Positions 7,113 to 16,159 are shown, counted from the stretch's first letter. The stretch is DNA of 64,000 bases from Microbacterium luteum (GCF_015277875.1 NZ_CP063814.1:3100001-3164000), one strand, 5' to 3'. The notes: generated from the sequence alone by a model not told the origin. A program made the numbers and translations.

Positions 7113-8794
7113 GCCCGCACCCCGCCCACGACGAACCGGCGGGCGTGGAGCGCCTCGAGCACCGCGGCGTCGTGCGTGACGGCGACGACCGCGAGGGGAG
7201 GATCGTCGCCGTCGCCGTCGCGGAGCCGCGCGATGATCGCGACGAGTTCCGCCCACGTGCGCGCATCCTGCCCGAACGTGGGTTCGTCGAGCACGAGCAC
7301 ACGCGGCCGGGTCGCGAGGGCCGCCGCGACGGTGAGGCGTCGCTTCTCACCTCCGGACAGCGTGTAGGGGTTCGCGGCGGCGAGCGGCGCGAGGCGAAGG
7401 CGCTCGAGCAGCTCATCCACGCGCTCGGCGATGCGATCGGCCGGCAGCCCGAGGGCGCGCGGGCCGACCTCGAGCTCCTCCCGCACCGTCCGCGCGAGGA
7501 GCTGGTGCTCCGGATCCTGCAGCACGGCGCCGATGCGGGTGAGCAGCGCGCGCGAGGACCACTGCACCGGATGCCGGCTCGCGCCGTCGCGCCGTCGTCG
7601 TGGCGTCGCGCCGGCGGCCAAATGCACCGCGGCCTCGACGACACCCGACTCGGGCGGGAGGAGCCCCGCCAGTGTGAGACCGAGCGTGGACTTTCCGGCA
7701 CCGTTCGCCCCGACGACGCCGAGCACCTCGCCGGCGCGCACGTCGATATCGAACGGGCCGGCCACCGGCGTTCCCGGCACACGCGCGACGACGAGGTCGC
7801 GCGCCCTGAGCAGCACCTCGCCCGGGCGTGCCATCGGCTCCGGCGGGTAGGCCGGCGGCACGCCCGGAACCCACACCCCGTCTGCCGCGAGCTCTCGCGC
7901 GCGCCGCGGCACCGCATCCTCACCCCTCGCGGCGTTATCGCGCGCGGCTTCGCCCGCGGCGCCGCCAGCCTTCGCCGCATCGAGTGCACGACTTTCCACC
8001 GAGTGCACGGCCTCTCGCGGGCCAGAACCCGTGCGCTCGGCGAGTTCCCGTGTACTCGACAGCCGGGAAGGGCTCGGCGGGCGGGATGCGGCGGGGCCGA
8101 GCACGTCGTGCGGCGGACCGTCGGCGACCACGCCCTCACCGGGGGCGAGCACGATGATGCGGTCGACCAGCGGGAGCCACACGTCGGTGCGGTGCTCGAT
8201 CACGACGAGGGTCGCCCCGGTGGCGTCGAGCGCGCGTGCGACGGCATCGCGCACCTCCACGACGCCCGCCGGGTCGAGATTCGCCGTCGGTTCGTCGAGC
8301 AGCAGCACCTCGGGTCGCATCGCCACGGCGCCGGCGAGCGCGAGACGCTGCTTCTGCCCGCCCGACAGCGCGGCCGCCGCGCGATCGAGGGGCACGTCGA
8401 GACCCACGGCGTCGAGGGCATGCCGCACCCGCGGCCAGATCTCCTCGCGCGGCACCCCGAGGTTCTCGCATCCGAAGGCGACGTCGTCACCGACGCGGGC
8501 GAGCACGGTCTGGCCGTCGGGGTCCTGCAGCACGAGTCCGGATGCGCCGCGCGCGGCGGGCGCAGCCCCCGCCACGCGCAGCCGACCCTCCTGCTCCCCC
8601 TCGTCCGCGCCGCCGAGCACGCCGGCGATGCCCTGCAGCAGCGTCGACTTGCCCGACCCCGATGCGCCGAGGAGCAGCACGCGCTCGCCCGGGTCGATCC
8701 GGAAGCTGGTCTGCCGCACCGCCCACGCGTGACGCGTGGCGTAGCGCCATCCCCACCCCTGCGCTTCGACGGCGGGTGTCGCGGATGCGGCCAC
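7109..8794 (-). CDS. Fused double ATPase of ECF transporter, YkoD-like
   Basis: A 561-aa protein with two complete ABC domains. Domain 1 has Walker A GASGSGKST (about residue 43), signature LSGGQKQR and Walker B VLLLDEPTANLD. Domain 2 has Walker A GANGAGKST (about residue 350), signature LSGGEKRR and VLVLDEPTFGQD. A poorly conserved linker of about 85 residues joins them; part of it is encoded by an internal palindromic repeat (7980-8060). It energises uptake by the S component encoded upstream. The start GTG at 8794 shares one base with the S-component stop (TAGTG). Confidence 0.93.
   Translation of the reverse strand: MAASATPAVEAQGWGWRYATRHAWAVRQTSFRIDPGERVLLLGASGSGKSTLLQGIAGVLGGADEGEQEGRLRVAGAAPAARGASGLVLQDPDGQTVLARVGDDVAFGCENLGVPREEIWPRVRHALDAVGLDVPLDRAAAALSGGQKQRLALAGAVAMRPEVLLLDEPTANLDPAGVVEVRDAVARALDATGATLVVIEHRTDVWLPLVDRIIVLAPGEGVVADGPPHDVLGPAASRPPSPSRLSSTRELAERTGSGPREAVHSVESRALDAAKAGGAAGEAARDNAARGEDAVPRRARELAADGVWVPGVPPAYPPEPMARPGEVLLRARDLVVARVPGTPVAGPFDIDVRAGEVLGVVGANGAGKSTLGLTLAGLLPPESGVVEAAVHLAAGATPRRRRDGASRHPVQWSSRALLTRIGAVLQDPEHQLLARTVREELEVGPRALGLPADRIAERVDELLERLRLAPLAAANPYTLSGGEKRRLTVAAALATRPRVLVLDEPTFGQDARTWAELVAIIARLRDGDGDDPPLAVVAVTHDAAVLEALHARRFVVGGVRA
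7980..8060. repeat. Palindromic element, family 4, inside a coding sequence
   Basis: Two direct CGAGTGCACG units (7981 and 8000) followed by two inverted units (CCGTGCGCTCGG, CCGTGTACTCG). The two-direct-two-inverted plan is the same as in family 1 but with a different core. It lies in frame within the linker between the two ATPase domains of the ECF gene, adding about 27 codons. Confidence 0.75.
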
Positions 8795-9420
8795 TACACG
8801 CGCTGGGCGACGTCACGCCCGGCGGCGAAGCGGCTGAGCGCACCGGTGGCGGCGAGGCCGCGCATGATCAGCCAGCCGCCGAGGCCGGCGATGACGACGC
8901 CGGACACCGTGGTGGAAGCGATGTAGACGGTGGTGAACAGCACGTCGGCGCCGGGGTACCAGAGGATTCGATCGTTGATGCCGCACGCGAGACCGGCACC
9001 GGCCCCGGCGAGCAGGGCCACCGGCAGACGCCACACGGCGTAGGCGAAGACCAGGAAGATCAGCTCGGCGCCGAGACCCTGCACGAGGCCGGACACGATC
9101 GTCAGCGGCCCCCACGCGTTGCCGACGAGGGCCGAGATGACCGCGGCGACCGTCTCGGTGTAGAGCGCGGCGCCGGGCTTGCGCACGATGAGGCCGCCGA
9201 GCACACCGGCGATGAGCCACGGGCCCGCGAGCAGGCCCTGCACCCCCGGCAGCAGCGGGGTGAGGAGGGACGACGGCCCCTCGTAGGCGACGTTCCAGAC
9301 CAGGAAGATCCCGGCGCAGGCGACGGCGATGACGCTGGCGACGACGATGTCGACGATGCGCCAGCGGAACCGGCCCGTCGTGACGGAATCGGATGTGGAC
9401 GTGCGCGTGGACGCGTGCAT
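8794..9420 (-). CDS. ECF transporter S component, YkoE family (thiamine precursor/HMP)
   Basis: A 208-aa integral membrane protein with about six hydrophobic segments. The pattern around FLVWN near the N-terminus and the ETVAAVISALVGNAWGP stretch are typical of YkoE-type S components, which bind hydroxymethylpyrimidine or thiamine. The TPP riboswitch directly upstream gives independent support for a thiamine-related substrate. The start at 9420 follows the riboswitch by only a few bases. It is the first gene of a three-gene ykoEDC-like operon. Confidence 0.92.
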   Translation of the reverse strand: MHASTRTSTSDSVTTGRFRWRIVDIVVASVIAVACAGIFLVWNVAYEGPSSLLTPLLPGVQGLLAGPWLIAGVLGGLIVRKPGAALYTETVAAVISALVGNAWGPLTIVSGLVQGLGAELIFLVFAYAVWRLPVALLAGAGAGLACGINDRILWYPGADVLFTTVYIASTTVSGVVIAGLGGWLIMRGLAATGALSRFAAGRDVAQRV

Positions 9421-9423
9421 GAT

Positions 9424-9516
9424 TACTCCCTCCCTGCGCCGGCATGATCCGGATCAGGTTCGGCGGTCGAAGCGCGTTTCGCTCCCTCTCAGCCCGACTC
9501 GTCGGACTCCCGCGGT
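9424..9516 (-). ncRNA. TPP riboswitch (THI element)
   Basis: Read on the minus strand, the region contains the hallmark segments CTGAGAGGGA (pyrimidine-sensor side) and GAACCTGATCCGGATCATG, followed by CCGGCGCAGGGAGGGA next to the start codon. They appear in the right order and spacing for a thiamine pyrophosphate aptamer. Because the GGAGGGA run is also the ribosome-binding site of the S-component gene, control is probably at translation initiation: TPP binding would hide it. Confidence 0.95.
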
Positions 9517-9527
9517 GTGTGCCGATG

Positions 9528-9533
9528 AGTATA
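9528..9533 (-). promoter_or_regulatory. -10 box (TATACT) of the riboswitch transcript
   Basis: TATACT on the minus strand, about a dozen bases before the conserved riboswitch start. A -35 hexamer at the expected distance is weak (AAACTA). Confidence 0.55.
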
Positions 9534-9550
9534 ACGCGGGAGCGACGCGA

Positions 9551-9556
9551 TAGTTT
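9551..9556 (+). promoter_or_regulatory. -10 box (TAGTTT) of a leaderless transcript
   Basis: TAGTTT ends 6 nt before the GTG at 9563. It fits the TANNNT-N6/7-start pattern seen elsewhere in this window. Confidence 0.5.
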
Positions 9557-9562
9557 GGCGGG

Positions 9563-11104
9563 GTGACTGTGGAGGACGCACCGCCGACGACGCGCCGGTC
9601 GCTGCGGCAGCGCGGGGGCTCGTCCGCGGCCGAGTCCGCCCGGCCCGCCGACGCCACAACGGAGCGCGAAGGCACCGTGGAGCCCGACGTCACCGTGGAG
9701 CCCGACGTCACGACGGAGCCCGAAGGCACCGCGGAGCCGACCGACGCCCCCACGACGGGACCGACCACGGCTGCGCTCGCCTGGGTCGACGCGGCCACGC
9801 TCGCCCGCACCGCGGCGCCGGTGGACCTGTCCTCCGCGACCACGTCGTACACCTCGGTCGGAGCCGACCTGCTCGCGAAGCGTCCGCGCCGGAGCCTCTG
9901 GCGCCCCGGCGTCGTGTGGCCGACCGCGGCAGCGGCGCTCGTCGTCGGCGCGTACGCCGCGACGACGCTCCTGTGGCCGCTCCACGCCGTCGCCCCGACG
10001 GTCACGCCGATCGAGGTCGCGCCGATCGCATCCGCACCGCTCGAGATGTCGTGGCCCGAGCCGGGGTCATCCGCGGTGTCCGTCGCGGGCATCTCGTCGA
10101 CCCTCGCCTCCTCCGACGCGGTCGTGCCGATGGCGAGCATCACGAAGGTCGTGACCGCACTGCTCGTGCTCGACCGGATGCCGCTCGCGGTCGGCGAGTC
10201 GGGTCCGGACTACTCCTTCTCGGCCGCAGACAGCGCCGAGTACTGGGAGTACCGCTATCGCGACGAGTCGGCGCTGGATGTGCCGGTCGGCGGCACACTG
10301 ACGGAATACCAGATGCTGCAGGGCATGCTCATCGGGTCGGCGAACAACTACGCCGACCGTCTCGCCAGCCGCATCTGGGCCTCGGACGCCCTGTTCGCCG
10401 ACGCCGCGAACACCTGGCTCGCCCAGCACGGCCTCGACGGGGTCACCGTGGTCGAACCCACCGGCATCGATCCGGGCAACACCGCAGATCCGGCATCGCT
10501 GCTGGCGCTCGCCTCCCGGGCTCTCGCCGACCCGGTGATCGCCGAGATCGTGGCCACGCGCTCGGTCGAGCTGCCCGGAGCCGGCCTGGTCGAGAACACC
10601 AACAGTCTGCTGGCGGACGAGGGCGTCATCGGCGTGAAGACCGGCACGCTCGACGAGAGCTGGAACCTCCTGTCGGCCGAAGAGGTGGCGATCGGGGACA
10701 CGACCGTGCGCCTCTACGCCTCGGTGCTCGGCGAGGTCGACGCCGAGGGACGCGACGACGCCTCGCGCTCACTGTACGAGCAGGCCGTCGCGAACCTTCA
10801 GCCGGAGCCGTCGGTGACCGCCGGCACGGTGGCCGGTGCCGTCACGACGCTGTGGGGGTCGGATGTCGACATCGTCGTGTCGGATGACGCGTCGGTGATC
10901 CTGTGGGACGGGGGCAGCGCGACCGTCGACGCGTCCTACGATCTCGACGATGCGCGCGGCGACGGCGAGGTGGTCGGGACCCTGTCGGTGGGCGGTCCCC
11001 TCGACGCCACCACCGTCACGCTCGAGCTCGCCGACGACATCGAGGACCCCGACCCGTGGTGGCGGCTGACGCATCCGCTCGACCTCTTCGGCCTGGCCGG
11101 CTGA
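9563..11104 (+). CDS. D-alanyl-D-alanine carboxypeptidase (peptidase S11 / PBP-like)
   Basis: A 513-aa membrane-anchored penicillin-binding protein that trims D-Ala from peptidoglycan peptides. The order is: cytoplasmic tail of about 110 residues, one membrane segment at about 115-135, then the extracellular catalytic domain. Active-site motifs are SITK (Ser192, Lys195), SAN (259-261) and KTG (359-361). The tail contains a short degenerate Glu-Pro-rich repeat (about residues 33-55) mirrored by a DNA-level repeat. It is divergent from the ECF operon, with a leaderless -10 box in front. Confidence 0.92.
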   Translation: MTVEDAPPTTRRSLRQRGGSSAAESARPADATTEREGTVEPDVTVEPDVTTEPEGTAEPTDAPTTGPTTAALAWVDAATLARTAAPVDLSSATTSYTSVGADLLAKRPRRSLWRPGVVWPTAAAALVVGAYAATTLLWPLHAVAPTVTPIEVAPIASAPLEMSWPEPGSSAVSVAGISSTLASSDAVVPMASITKVVTALLVLDRMPLAVGESGPDYSFSAADSAEYWEYRYRDESALDVPVGGTLTEYQMLQGMLIGSANNYADRLASRIWASDALFADAANTWLAQHGLDGVTVVEPTGIDPGNTADPASLLALASRALADPVIAEIVATRSVELPGAGLVENTNSLLADEGVIGVKTGTLDESWNLLSAEEVAIGDTTVRLYASVLGEVDAEGRDDASRSLYEQAVANLQPEPSVTAGTVAGAVTTLWGSDVDIVVSDDASVILWDGGSATVDASYDLDDARGDGEVVGTLSVGGPLDATTVTLELADDIEDPDPWWRLTHPLDLFGLAG

Positions 11105-11116
11105 GCCGGCTTCAGG

Positions 11117-12067
11117 TCAGGCGAAGCGCACCGCGGCCTGCAGGCGCGTGCGGATCTCGAAGACCTCGGTGCCGCCCAGCGGCCGGGTGCCGGTGATTCC
11201 CCGCCGCAGCACGGTCGACAGCGCGGACCGGCCCACGACGGCGGTCGGCACACCGCGCACCTTGCCGATCTCCTGCATGGCGTGCTCGACGTCGTCATCC
11301 GGAAGCACGACGATCGCCCCGCCGAACTTCACCCGCGCCGCGCGCCCGACTGTGCGCATCGCGGCGACGTGCGTCGAGATCGGACCGCCGTCGACGTCGG
11401 CGACCTCGCCGCGCTTGATGCGCACCGGGCGGCCGAAGTCCTCGGAGAGGATGCCGTAGAGGCCACTCGGCCCGAGCACGATGTGATCGAGCTTCGCCCG
11501 GCCCGCGTCGATGTCGTGCCACGCGGTGTAGCCCATGCCGAGCTCGGAGACGGTCACGGCGGTGGCCTCTTCGGCGAGCGCGTCGGCGAGCAGCCGGCGC
11601 ACCTCGTGGGGGGCCGAGCGCACCAGGTGCGGGGCGTACGGATCGGGGATCTCGACGCCGCGGCCGACCCATTCGCGGATGAGCTCGAGGTACTTCTCGC
11701 GGCGCCATCCGCCGGGCTGCCCGTGGCTGCGGGCGCGGGGGCGCGTGTCGGGGCGCGCGTTCGCGCGAGGCGGCGCGGGACTGCTCCACGCCGGCTTCTC
11801 GGCGTCGGCAGCGGGTTCGGATGACGGCGCTCCCGGCTCGCCGGCGTCGGCGAACCCGTTGCGGCGGTCGTACGATGCGCGCGCGTCGGCGGTGCCGACC
11901 AGCTCCCACGCCCGCTGCACCTGCACGAACACGGCGGCATCCCCGCCGACATCCGGATGCGACTGCCGCAGCTTCAGGCGATAGGCCCGGCGGAGCGTCT
12001 CGGCGTCGGCGGCGGGGTCCACACCGAGCAGATCGTAGGCGGACGCGGACAGCGGACTGTCGAACAC
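11117..12067 (-). CDS. J-domain protein with NERD-like C-terminal domain
   Basis: About 316 aa. The N-terminal 60 residues are a DnaJ J-domain (AYDLLGVDP, intact HPD in SHPDVGG), implying contact with DnaK. A low-complexity linker follows. From about residue 170 the pattern TAWHDIDAGRAKLDHIVLGP...GLYGILSEDFG resembles the nuclease-related NERD fold core, although the usual E-x-K is not preserved, so nuclease activity is doubtful. The frame is open to a GTG at 12079, but a GGGAGG Shine-Dalgarno lies inside that extension and points to the GTG at 12067. Convergent with the carboxypeptidase gene. Confidence 0.75.
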   Translation of the reverse strand: MFDSPLSASAYDLLGVDPAADAETLRRAYRLKLRQSHPDVGGDAAVFVQVQRAWELVGTADARASYDRRNGFADAGEPGAPSSEPAADAEKPAWSSPAPPRANARPDTRPRARSHGQPGGWRREKYLELIREWVGRGVEIPDPYAPHLVRSAPHEVRRLLADALAEEATAVTVSELGMGYTAWHDIDAGRAKLDHIVLGPSGLYGILSEDFGRPVRIKRGEVADVDGGPISTHVAAMRTVGRAARVKFGGAIVVLPDDDVEHAMQEIGKVRGVPTAVVGRSALSTVLRRGITGTRPLGGTEVFEIRTRLQAAVRFA

Positions 12068-12115
12068 GGCGCCTCCCACTCCTCCCGTCGCGGGCGCGGC
12101 GGTGAGGAATCCAGG

Positions 12116-12715
12116 CTACTGAGATTCCCTTTGCCCGGCTCCCAGGTTCGCCGGAGGCTCATCAGGGGTATCGGCGACCACCTCGAAGCGGCGGGCATAG
12201 GCGGCGGCGTCCTGCGAGGACAGCGCGAGCAGGATGAGCACGTCCGTCGCGACCGAGATGAGGCTGGTCTCGAACGTGACGTCCTGTCCGCCGGCCCACC
12301 AGCCCGCGAACGAGGCGCAGATGGTGATCGTGGAGTAGGTCATGACGATCACGCGCGGGCCGTTGCGTCCCCGGAGCACGAAGACGGCGAGCACGAGCTC
12401 GGCGAGCACGAAGAATCCGCCGATGCCGAGGAAGGCATACAGCCCCGCGAGGCGAGCGTCCGGGGTCACGCTGTCTCCGAGCATCCACACGACCTCGTCG
12501 GCGGTGTCGGTGAACCATCGCAGGGCGACGTCGGCGATGAACAGCGCGGCGGCGAAGGCGCTGAGGATGACGAGGATGCCCCCGGCCAGCGTGCTGAGCG
12601 GGCGCTTCATGTGCGGATCGAAGCCCGGTCGGCGAAGGAGACTCGCGGGCGGTTCGTAGGCGTGACGCTTGGGCACGTCGCGCGGCGAGGGGCGCGGGGA
12701 CTCCGGTGTGCTCAT
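12116..12715 (-). CDS. Integral membrane protein of unknown function
   Basis: A 199-aa protein. A basic, proline-rich N-terminus of about 38 residues is followed by four predicted membrane helices (about 40-65, 90-112, 120-142, 150-168). No catalytic motif was recognised. The ATG at 12715 overlaps the TGA of the upstream LssY_C-like gene (ATGA), so the two are co-translated. Confidence 0.75.
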   Translation of the reverse strand: MSTPESPRPSPRDVPKRHAYEPPASLLRRPGFDPHMKRPLSTLAGGILVILSAFAAALFIADVALRWFTDTADEVVWMLGDSVTPDARLAGLYAFLGIGGFFVLAELVLAVFVLRGRNGPRVIVMTYSTITICASFAGWWAGGQDVTFETSLISVATDVLILLALSSQDAAAYARRFEVVADTPDEPPANLGAGQRESQ

Positions 12716-13596
12716 GCGGTCACCTCGCTTCCGGGCCCCGGCGCGGCGCCCGACGCAGGCGCAGCGTCTGGCGCGGCCGGCACGCCGCGCACGTCGACGA
12801 TCGGCAGGTCTCCGTCGGTGCGGATGCTGTCGCCGCCGCCGTTTCGCGCGTGATAGCCCGTGGAGAAGTCCTCGATGACCTCCACCCGCACACGCGGGTC
12901 GGCGGAGACGGTGGCGACGATGTGGTCGCGCTCGATGTCGGTGTCGGCGTCGATCTTGTGGGTGACCTGGAGGGTGAACAGCGACAGGCCCACGGAGGTG
13001 TCGAAGGTGCCGGCGGCGAGCCAGTCGACGCGGCGGCCGCCGGGCAGCAGCCATCCGTCCGGACACCGCCAGAACCGCACGTGGTGCCGCTGGCCGGGGT
13101 TGCCGTCGACCTCCTGCTGGTAGGCGAAGTCCTGCTGGCGGCCGAAGAGGAAGAGCGGGCTGACCGGGGCGTGCTCGTAGCTGCGTCGGGTCATCGTCGA
13201 GCTGATGATGCGCCACGACGACGCGAGGGTGACGTCGTCGGCGCGCGTCCATCCGCCGGTTCGCAGCGCGGCCTCGATCTGGTCGCCCTCGCCCATGAAG
13301 GCGAGGTTGACGGGGTCGCCGAGCAGTCCGTCGCTGGTGCGGGCACGGCCGATGAAGTACTCCGGCACGTAGACCGTCGTGAGGATGCGATGCAGGCGCG
13401 GCAGGACGAGGTATGCCAGCAGCACCCAGAAAGCGAGCACGCCGAGGATGCCCCACCATCCGAGGCTGAACGATTCGGTGAAGCTCAGGTAGGCGAGCCA
13501 GATCGCAGCGAGTCCCGCGAACGTGAAGAAGAACCAGTCGACGGCGATCCCGATGGACCATCGGCGACGGTGCCGGGTGATGGGTCGGCGGACCAT
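12712..13596 (-). CDS. LssY C-terminal domain-like membrane protein
   Basis: A 294-aa protein with two N-terminal membrane helices (about residues 15-70) and a soluble part containing DPVNLAFMGEGDQIEAAL, GGWTRAD and DFAYQQE. These are conserved in the LssY_C family, named after a Legionella secretion-locus gene; the molecular role is unknown. It is translationally coupled to the 199-aa membrane protein downstream. A Pro/Ala-rich C-terminal tail is probably disordered. The ATG at 13596 lies 4 bp after the stop of the HIBCH-like gene. Confidence 0.78.
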   Translation of the reverse strand: MVRRPITRHRRRWSIGIAVDWFFFTFAGLAAIWLAYLSFTESFSLGWWGILGVLAFWVLLAYLVLPRLHRILTTVYVPEYFIGRARTSDGLLGDPVNLAFMGEGDQIEAALRTGGWTRADDVTLASSWRIISSTMTRRSYEHAPVSPLFLFGRQQDFAYQQEVDGNPGQRHHVRFWRCPDGWLLPGGRRVDWLAAGTFDTSVGLSLFTLQVTHKIDADTDIERDHIVATVSADPRVRVEVIEDFSTGYHARNGGGDSIRTDGDLPIVDVRGVPAAPDAAPASGAAPGPGSEVTA

Positions 13597-13600
13597 GGCG

Positions 13601-14680
13601 TCACCCCCAGAGCGGCGCGGACGGAACGAACGAGAACGCCTCGTCGACCAGGTCGGGGGCGAGGTCGTCGAGGGATGCCGGCTTCCAGCGCGGCGAGCGG
13701 TCCTTGTCGACCAGCTGCGCACGGATGCCCTCGGCGAGGTCGGGCTGTGTCACGGCGAACCACTGGGCCAGGCGGTACTCCTGGTCGAGCGCCTGCCGCA
13801 GGGTGAGCCCCCGCGCACGGCGCACCGCTTCGAGCGTGACGGTCAGCGAGGTCGGGGAGAGCTCGCCGAGGGTGGCGGCGGTCTCCCGCGCTTCCGGCAC
13901 TTCGCTGGCGAGAAGCCGTTCGACGATCTCGGCGACGGTGGGGGCGGCGAAGGCGTCGTCGATCCATCCGCGTGCCTGCTCGAGCGCGGAGGTGTCGGGG
14001 GTGTCGTCGAACAGCAGCACGATCTCCGACGGCGACCCCGGGTCGGCGCGGGTCTCGAGCGCCTCGGAGAGCGGGCCGAGGTGCACCGAAGGCACGAGGT
14101 GATCGGCGAATCCGGCGTAGAGGGCGTCGGCGGCTGTCATCGTGGCGCCGGTGAGCGCCAGGTACTCGCCGAGGCGACCCGGCGCACGCGCCAGAAGCAG
14201 GCTGCCGCCGACGTCGGGGGTGAAGCCGATGCGGGTCTCGGGCATGGCGAGGCGCGAGCGTTCGGTGACGATCCGGATGTGGGCGTGGCCCGCGAGCCCG
14301 ATGCCGCCGCCCATGGTGATGCCGTCGGCATACGCGACGATCGGCACCGGGTACTCCGCGATCGCCGCGTTGAGGGCGTACTCGGCCCGGAAGAACTCCC
14401 CGGTGGCCTCGGGGTTCCCGGCGATGATCTGTTCCCGGAGGCCCCGCACGTCGCCGCCCGCGCACAGTCCGCGATCACCGGCGCCGTCGAGGAGTACGAG
14501 GTCGATGTGGGGCGAGTGGCGCCAGGTGTCCAGCGCGTCGGTGAGGTGGCGCACCATCTCGAGGGTGAGCGCGTTGATCGCCCGCGGCCGGTTCAGCGTG
14601 AGATGACCGAGGGCAGCGTGCACCCGCACGAGCACGTCGGCATCGCCTGCAGCAGCGGCGGCGGGTGTGGTTTCACTCAC
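13601..14680 (-). CDS. 3-hydroxyisobutyryl-CoA hydrolase-like enoyl-CoA hydratase family protein
   Basis: A 359-aa crotonase-fold protein, longer than hydratases and matching HIBCH (valine catabolism). Visible features are HLTLNRPRAINAL, the oxyanion segment CAGGDVRGL, GITMGGGIGL, the catalytic-region MPETRIGFTPDVG (Glu and Asp of HIBCH) and the C-terminal extension with DEYRLAQ-type sequence (QALDQEYRLAQWF). A GTG start at 14680 is used. The downstream gene begins 4 bp after its stop, so it may lead a small operon with the LssY-like and membrane genes. Confidence 0.88.
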   Translation of the reverse strand: MSETTPAAAAAGDADVLVRVHAALGHLTLNRPRAINALTLEMVRHLTDALDTWRHSPHIDLVLLDGAGDRGLCAGGDVRGLREQIIAGNPEATGEFFRAEYALNAAIAEYPVPIVAYADGITMGGGIGLAGHAHIRIVTERSRLAMPETRIGFTPDVGGSLLLARAPGRLGEYLALTGATMTAADALYAGFADHLVPSVHLGPLSEALETRADPGSPSEIVLLFDDTPDTSALEQARGWIDDAFAAPTVAEIVERLLASEVPEARETAATLGELSPTSLTVTLEAVRRARGLTLRQALDQEYRLAQWFAVTQPDLAEGIRAQLVDKDRSPRWKPASLDDLAPDLVDEAFSFVPSAPLWG

Positions 14681-14712
14681 CCCCTCACGCTATCGCGCGC
14701 ATCCACCCCGGA

Positions 14713-15150
14713 TCAGGTTGCGGAGTTCTGTTCCTCGGCCGAGGCGGTCGGGATCGCTCCGGTCGCGGCGAGGGTCACGACATCGGCGGGCTCGTCCTCG
14801 GCGTCGAGACGCAGAGCCTGCACGAGTTCGATGCCGTGACGGGTCGTGAGCACGAGACGCTGGAAGTCCGGGTGGCCGTCGAGGTCGATCACGACGCCGG
14901 CGCGGCGACGGCGCACGATCGCGAAGTCCTTCGCGCCGGTCGACTCCCACGTTCCCATCGCGATGACGCCGCGCACGTACGTTCCGGGGTGGGCGACGCC
15001 GCGCAGCCAGTGCCACGGGTCTTCCGTCAACTGCACCTTCGCGATCGCCGACCGGTCCACGCGGATGTTCTCCTTGCGGAATGCCAGAGCACGTTCGGCG
15101 CCCGACAGCGCGACCTCGAGGTGCGCCGAATCGAGCAGGAGCGTGACCAT
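14713..15150 (-). CDS. Conserved hypothetical protein
   Basis: A 145-aa soluble protein without membrane segments. The alternating strand-like pattern (VTLLLDS, VALSGAERALAFR, YVRGVIAMGTWE, FAIVRRRRAGVVIDL, RLVLTTRHGIELVQAL) looks like a small beta-rich fold with a final helix, and resembles PH-like membrane-surface domains. That comparison is an impression, not an identification. The ATG at 15150 was chosen because the longer frame overlaps the divergent regulator's promoter region. Confidence 0.65.
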   Translation of the reverse strand: MVTLLLDSAHLEVALSGAERALAFRKENIRVDRSAIAKVQLTEDPWHWLRGVAHPGTYVRGVIAMGTWESTGAKDFAIVRRRRAGVVIDLDGHPDFQRLVLTTRHGIELVQALRLDAEDEPADVVTLAATGAIPTASAEEQNSAT

Positions 15151-15292
15151 GCCCTCTAGTCTGCCAGCGGCATCCGACCCGTCAGAACCGTTTTGCTCAC
15201 GGACAGGCAACAATCGAGACGACTCGATCGGGCCACGATTGTCGGGCGCGGTTCGTTCGGCCGCGGAAGGCTGTGGAGCGAAGGAGGAAGCC

Positions 15293-16159
15293 GTGATCGG
15301 ATCACTGAACCGTCTGGTCGAGCACATCGAAGCGAACATCTCGGATGAGATCGACGTCGCCGGCCTCGCGCGCACGTGGGGAACGACGGAGTATCACCTG
15401 CGTCGCATGTTCTCGTCGTTGGCGGGCATGCCGCTGTCGGAGTACGTGCGACGCCGTCGCATGACGCTCGCGGCGGCCGACCTGCGCGGATCGGACGACC
15501 TGCTCGAGGTGGCAGTCCGTTGGGGCTACGGCTCGACGGAGGCGTTCAACCGGGCGTTCCGCTCGGTCCACCGTGTCTCACCGTCGGATGTGCGCCGGCA
15601 CGCGGCTCCTCTTCGCACGCAACCGCAACTCAGGTTTCGCCTGACCGTCGAAGGGAACACCCCCATGGACACGCGTCTCATCGATCGCCCCGCTTTCCGG
15701 CTCGTCGGACACGCCGTGCGCGTGCCGCTCATTCACGAGGGCGTCAATCCGCACATCCAGGCCCATATCGCCGGGCTACCTGAGACCGCGCACGCGCGGC
15801 TGAAGGAGCTCGGCGACACGGAGCCGGCAGGCCTGCTGCAGGTGAGTGCCGACGTCGATGCGGACTACGCCGAGGGCAGCGAGCTGACGTATCTGCACGG
15901 CGTCGCGGTGAGCGACGACGTCGCCGTGCCCAGCGATCTCGACGTGATCGAGCTTGCCGCCGGCACGTGGGCGGCGTTCCGCTCCGAGGGCGCCTACCCG
16001 GCCGAGCTGCAGCGCACCTGGGCGGCGACGGCGACCGACTGGTTCCCGTCGAACCCGTGGCGACTGCGGCCGGGCCCCTCGATCGTTTCGGTGCTCGACA
16101 GGGCGCCCGACTTCAGCACGGCCACGTGCGAGCTCTGGCTCCCCGTCGAGCGCGGCTGA
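15293..16159 (+). CDS. AraC-type regulator with GyrI-like C-terminal ligand domain
   Basis: A 288-aa transcription regulator. Residues about 1-105 form two helix-turn-helix motifs of AraC/XylS type (LSEYVRRRRMTLAAADL and AVRWGYGSTEAFNRAFRSVHRVSPSDVRR). Residues about 120-288 form a GyrI-like/SOUL-like small-molecule domain, giving the Rob/BmrR-type arrangement with the reader at the front. It probably senses drugs or lipophilic ligands. The GTG at 15293 has a strong AAGGAGGA Shine-Dalgarno 5-8 nt upstream, which rules out the long upstream open frame. Confidence 0.9.
   Translation: MIGSLNRLVEHIEANISDEIDVAGLARTWGTTEYHLRRMFSSLAGMPLSEYVRRRRMTLAAADLRGSDDLLEVAVRWGYGSTEAFNRAFRSVHRVSPSDVRRHAAPLRTQPQLRFRLTVEGNTPMDTRLIDRPAFRLVGHAVRVPLIHEGVNPHIQAHIAGLPETAHARLKELGDTEPAGLLQVSADVDADYAEGSELTYLHGVAVSDDVAVPSDLDVIELAAGTWAAFRSEGAYPAELQRTWAATATDWFPSNPWRLRPGPSIVSVLDRAPDFSTATCELWLPVERG

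Noticed and set aside
6902..8926. A 674-codon plus-strand open frame across the ECF transporter genes
   Set aside because: It is antisense to a gene with complete Walker and signature motifs; long antisense frames are common at this GC content.
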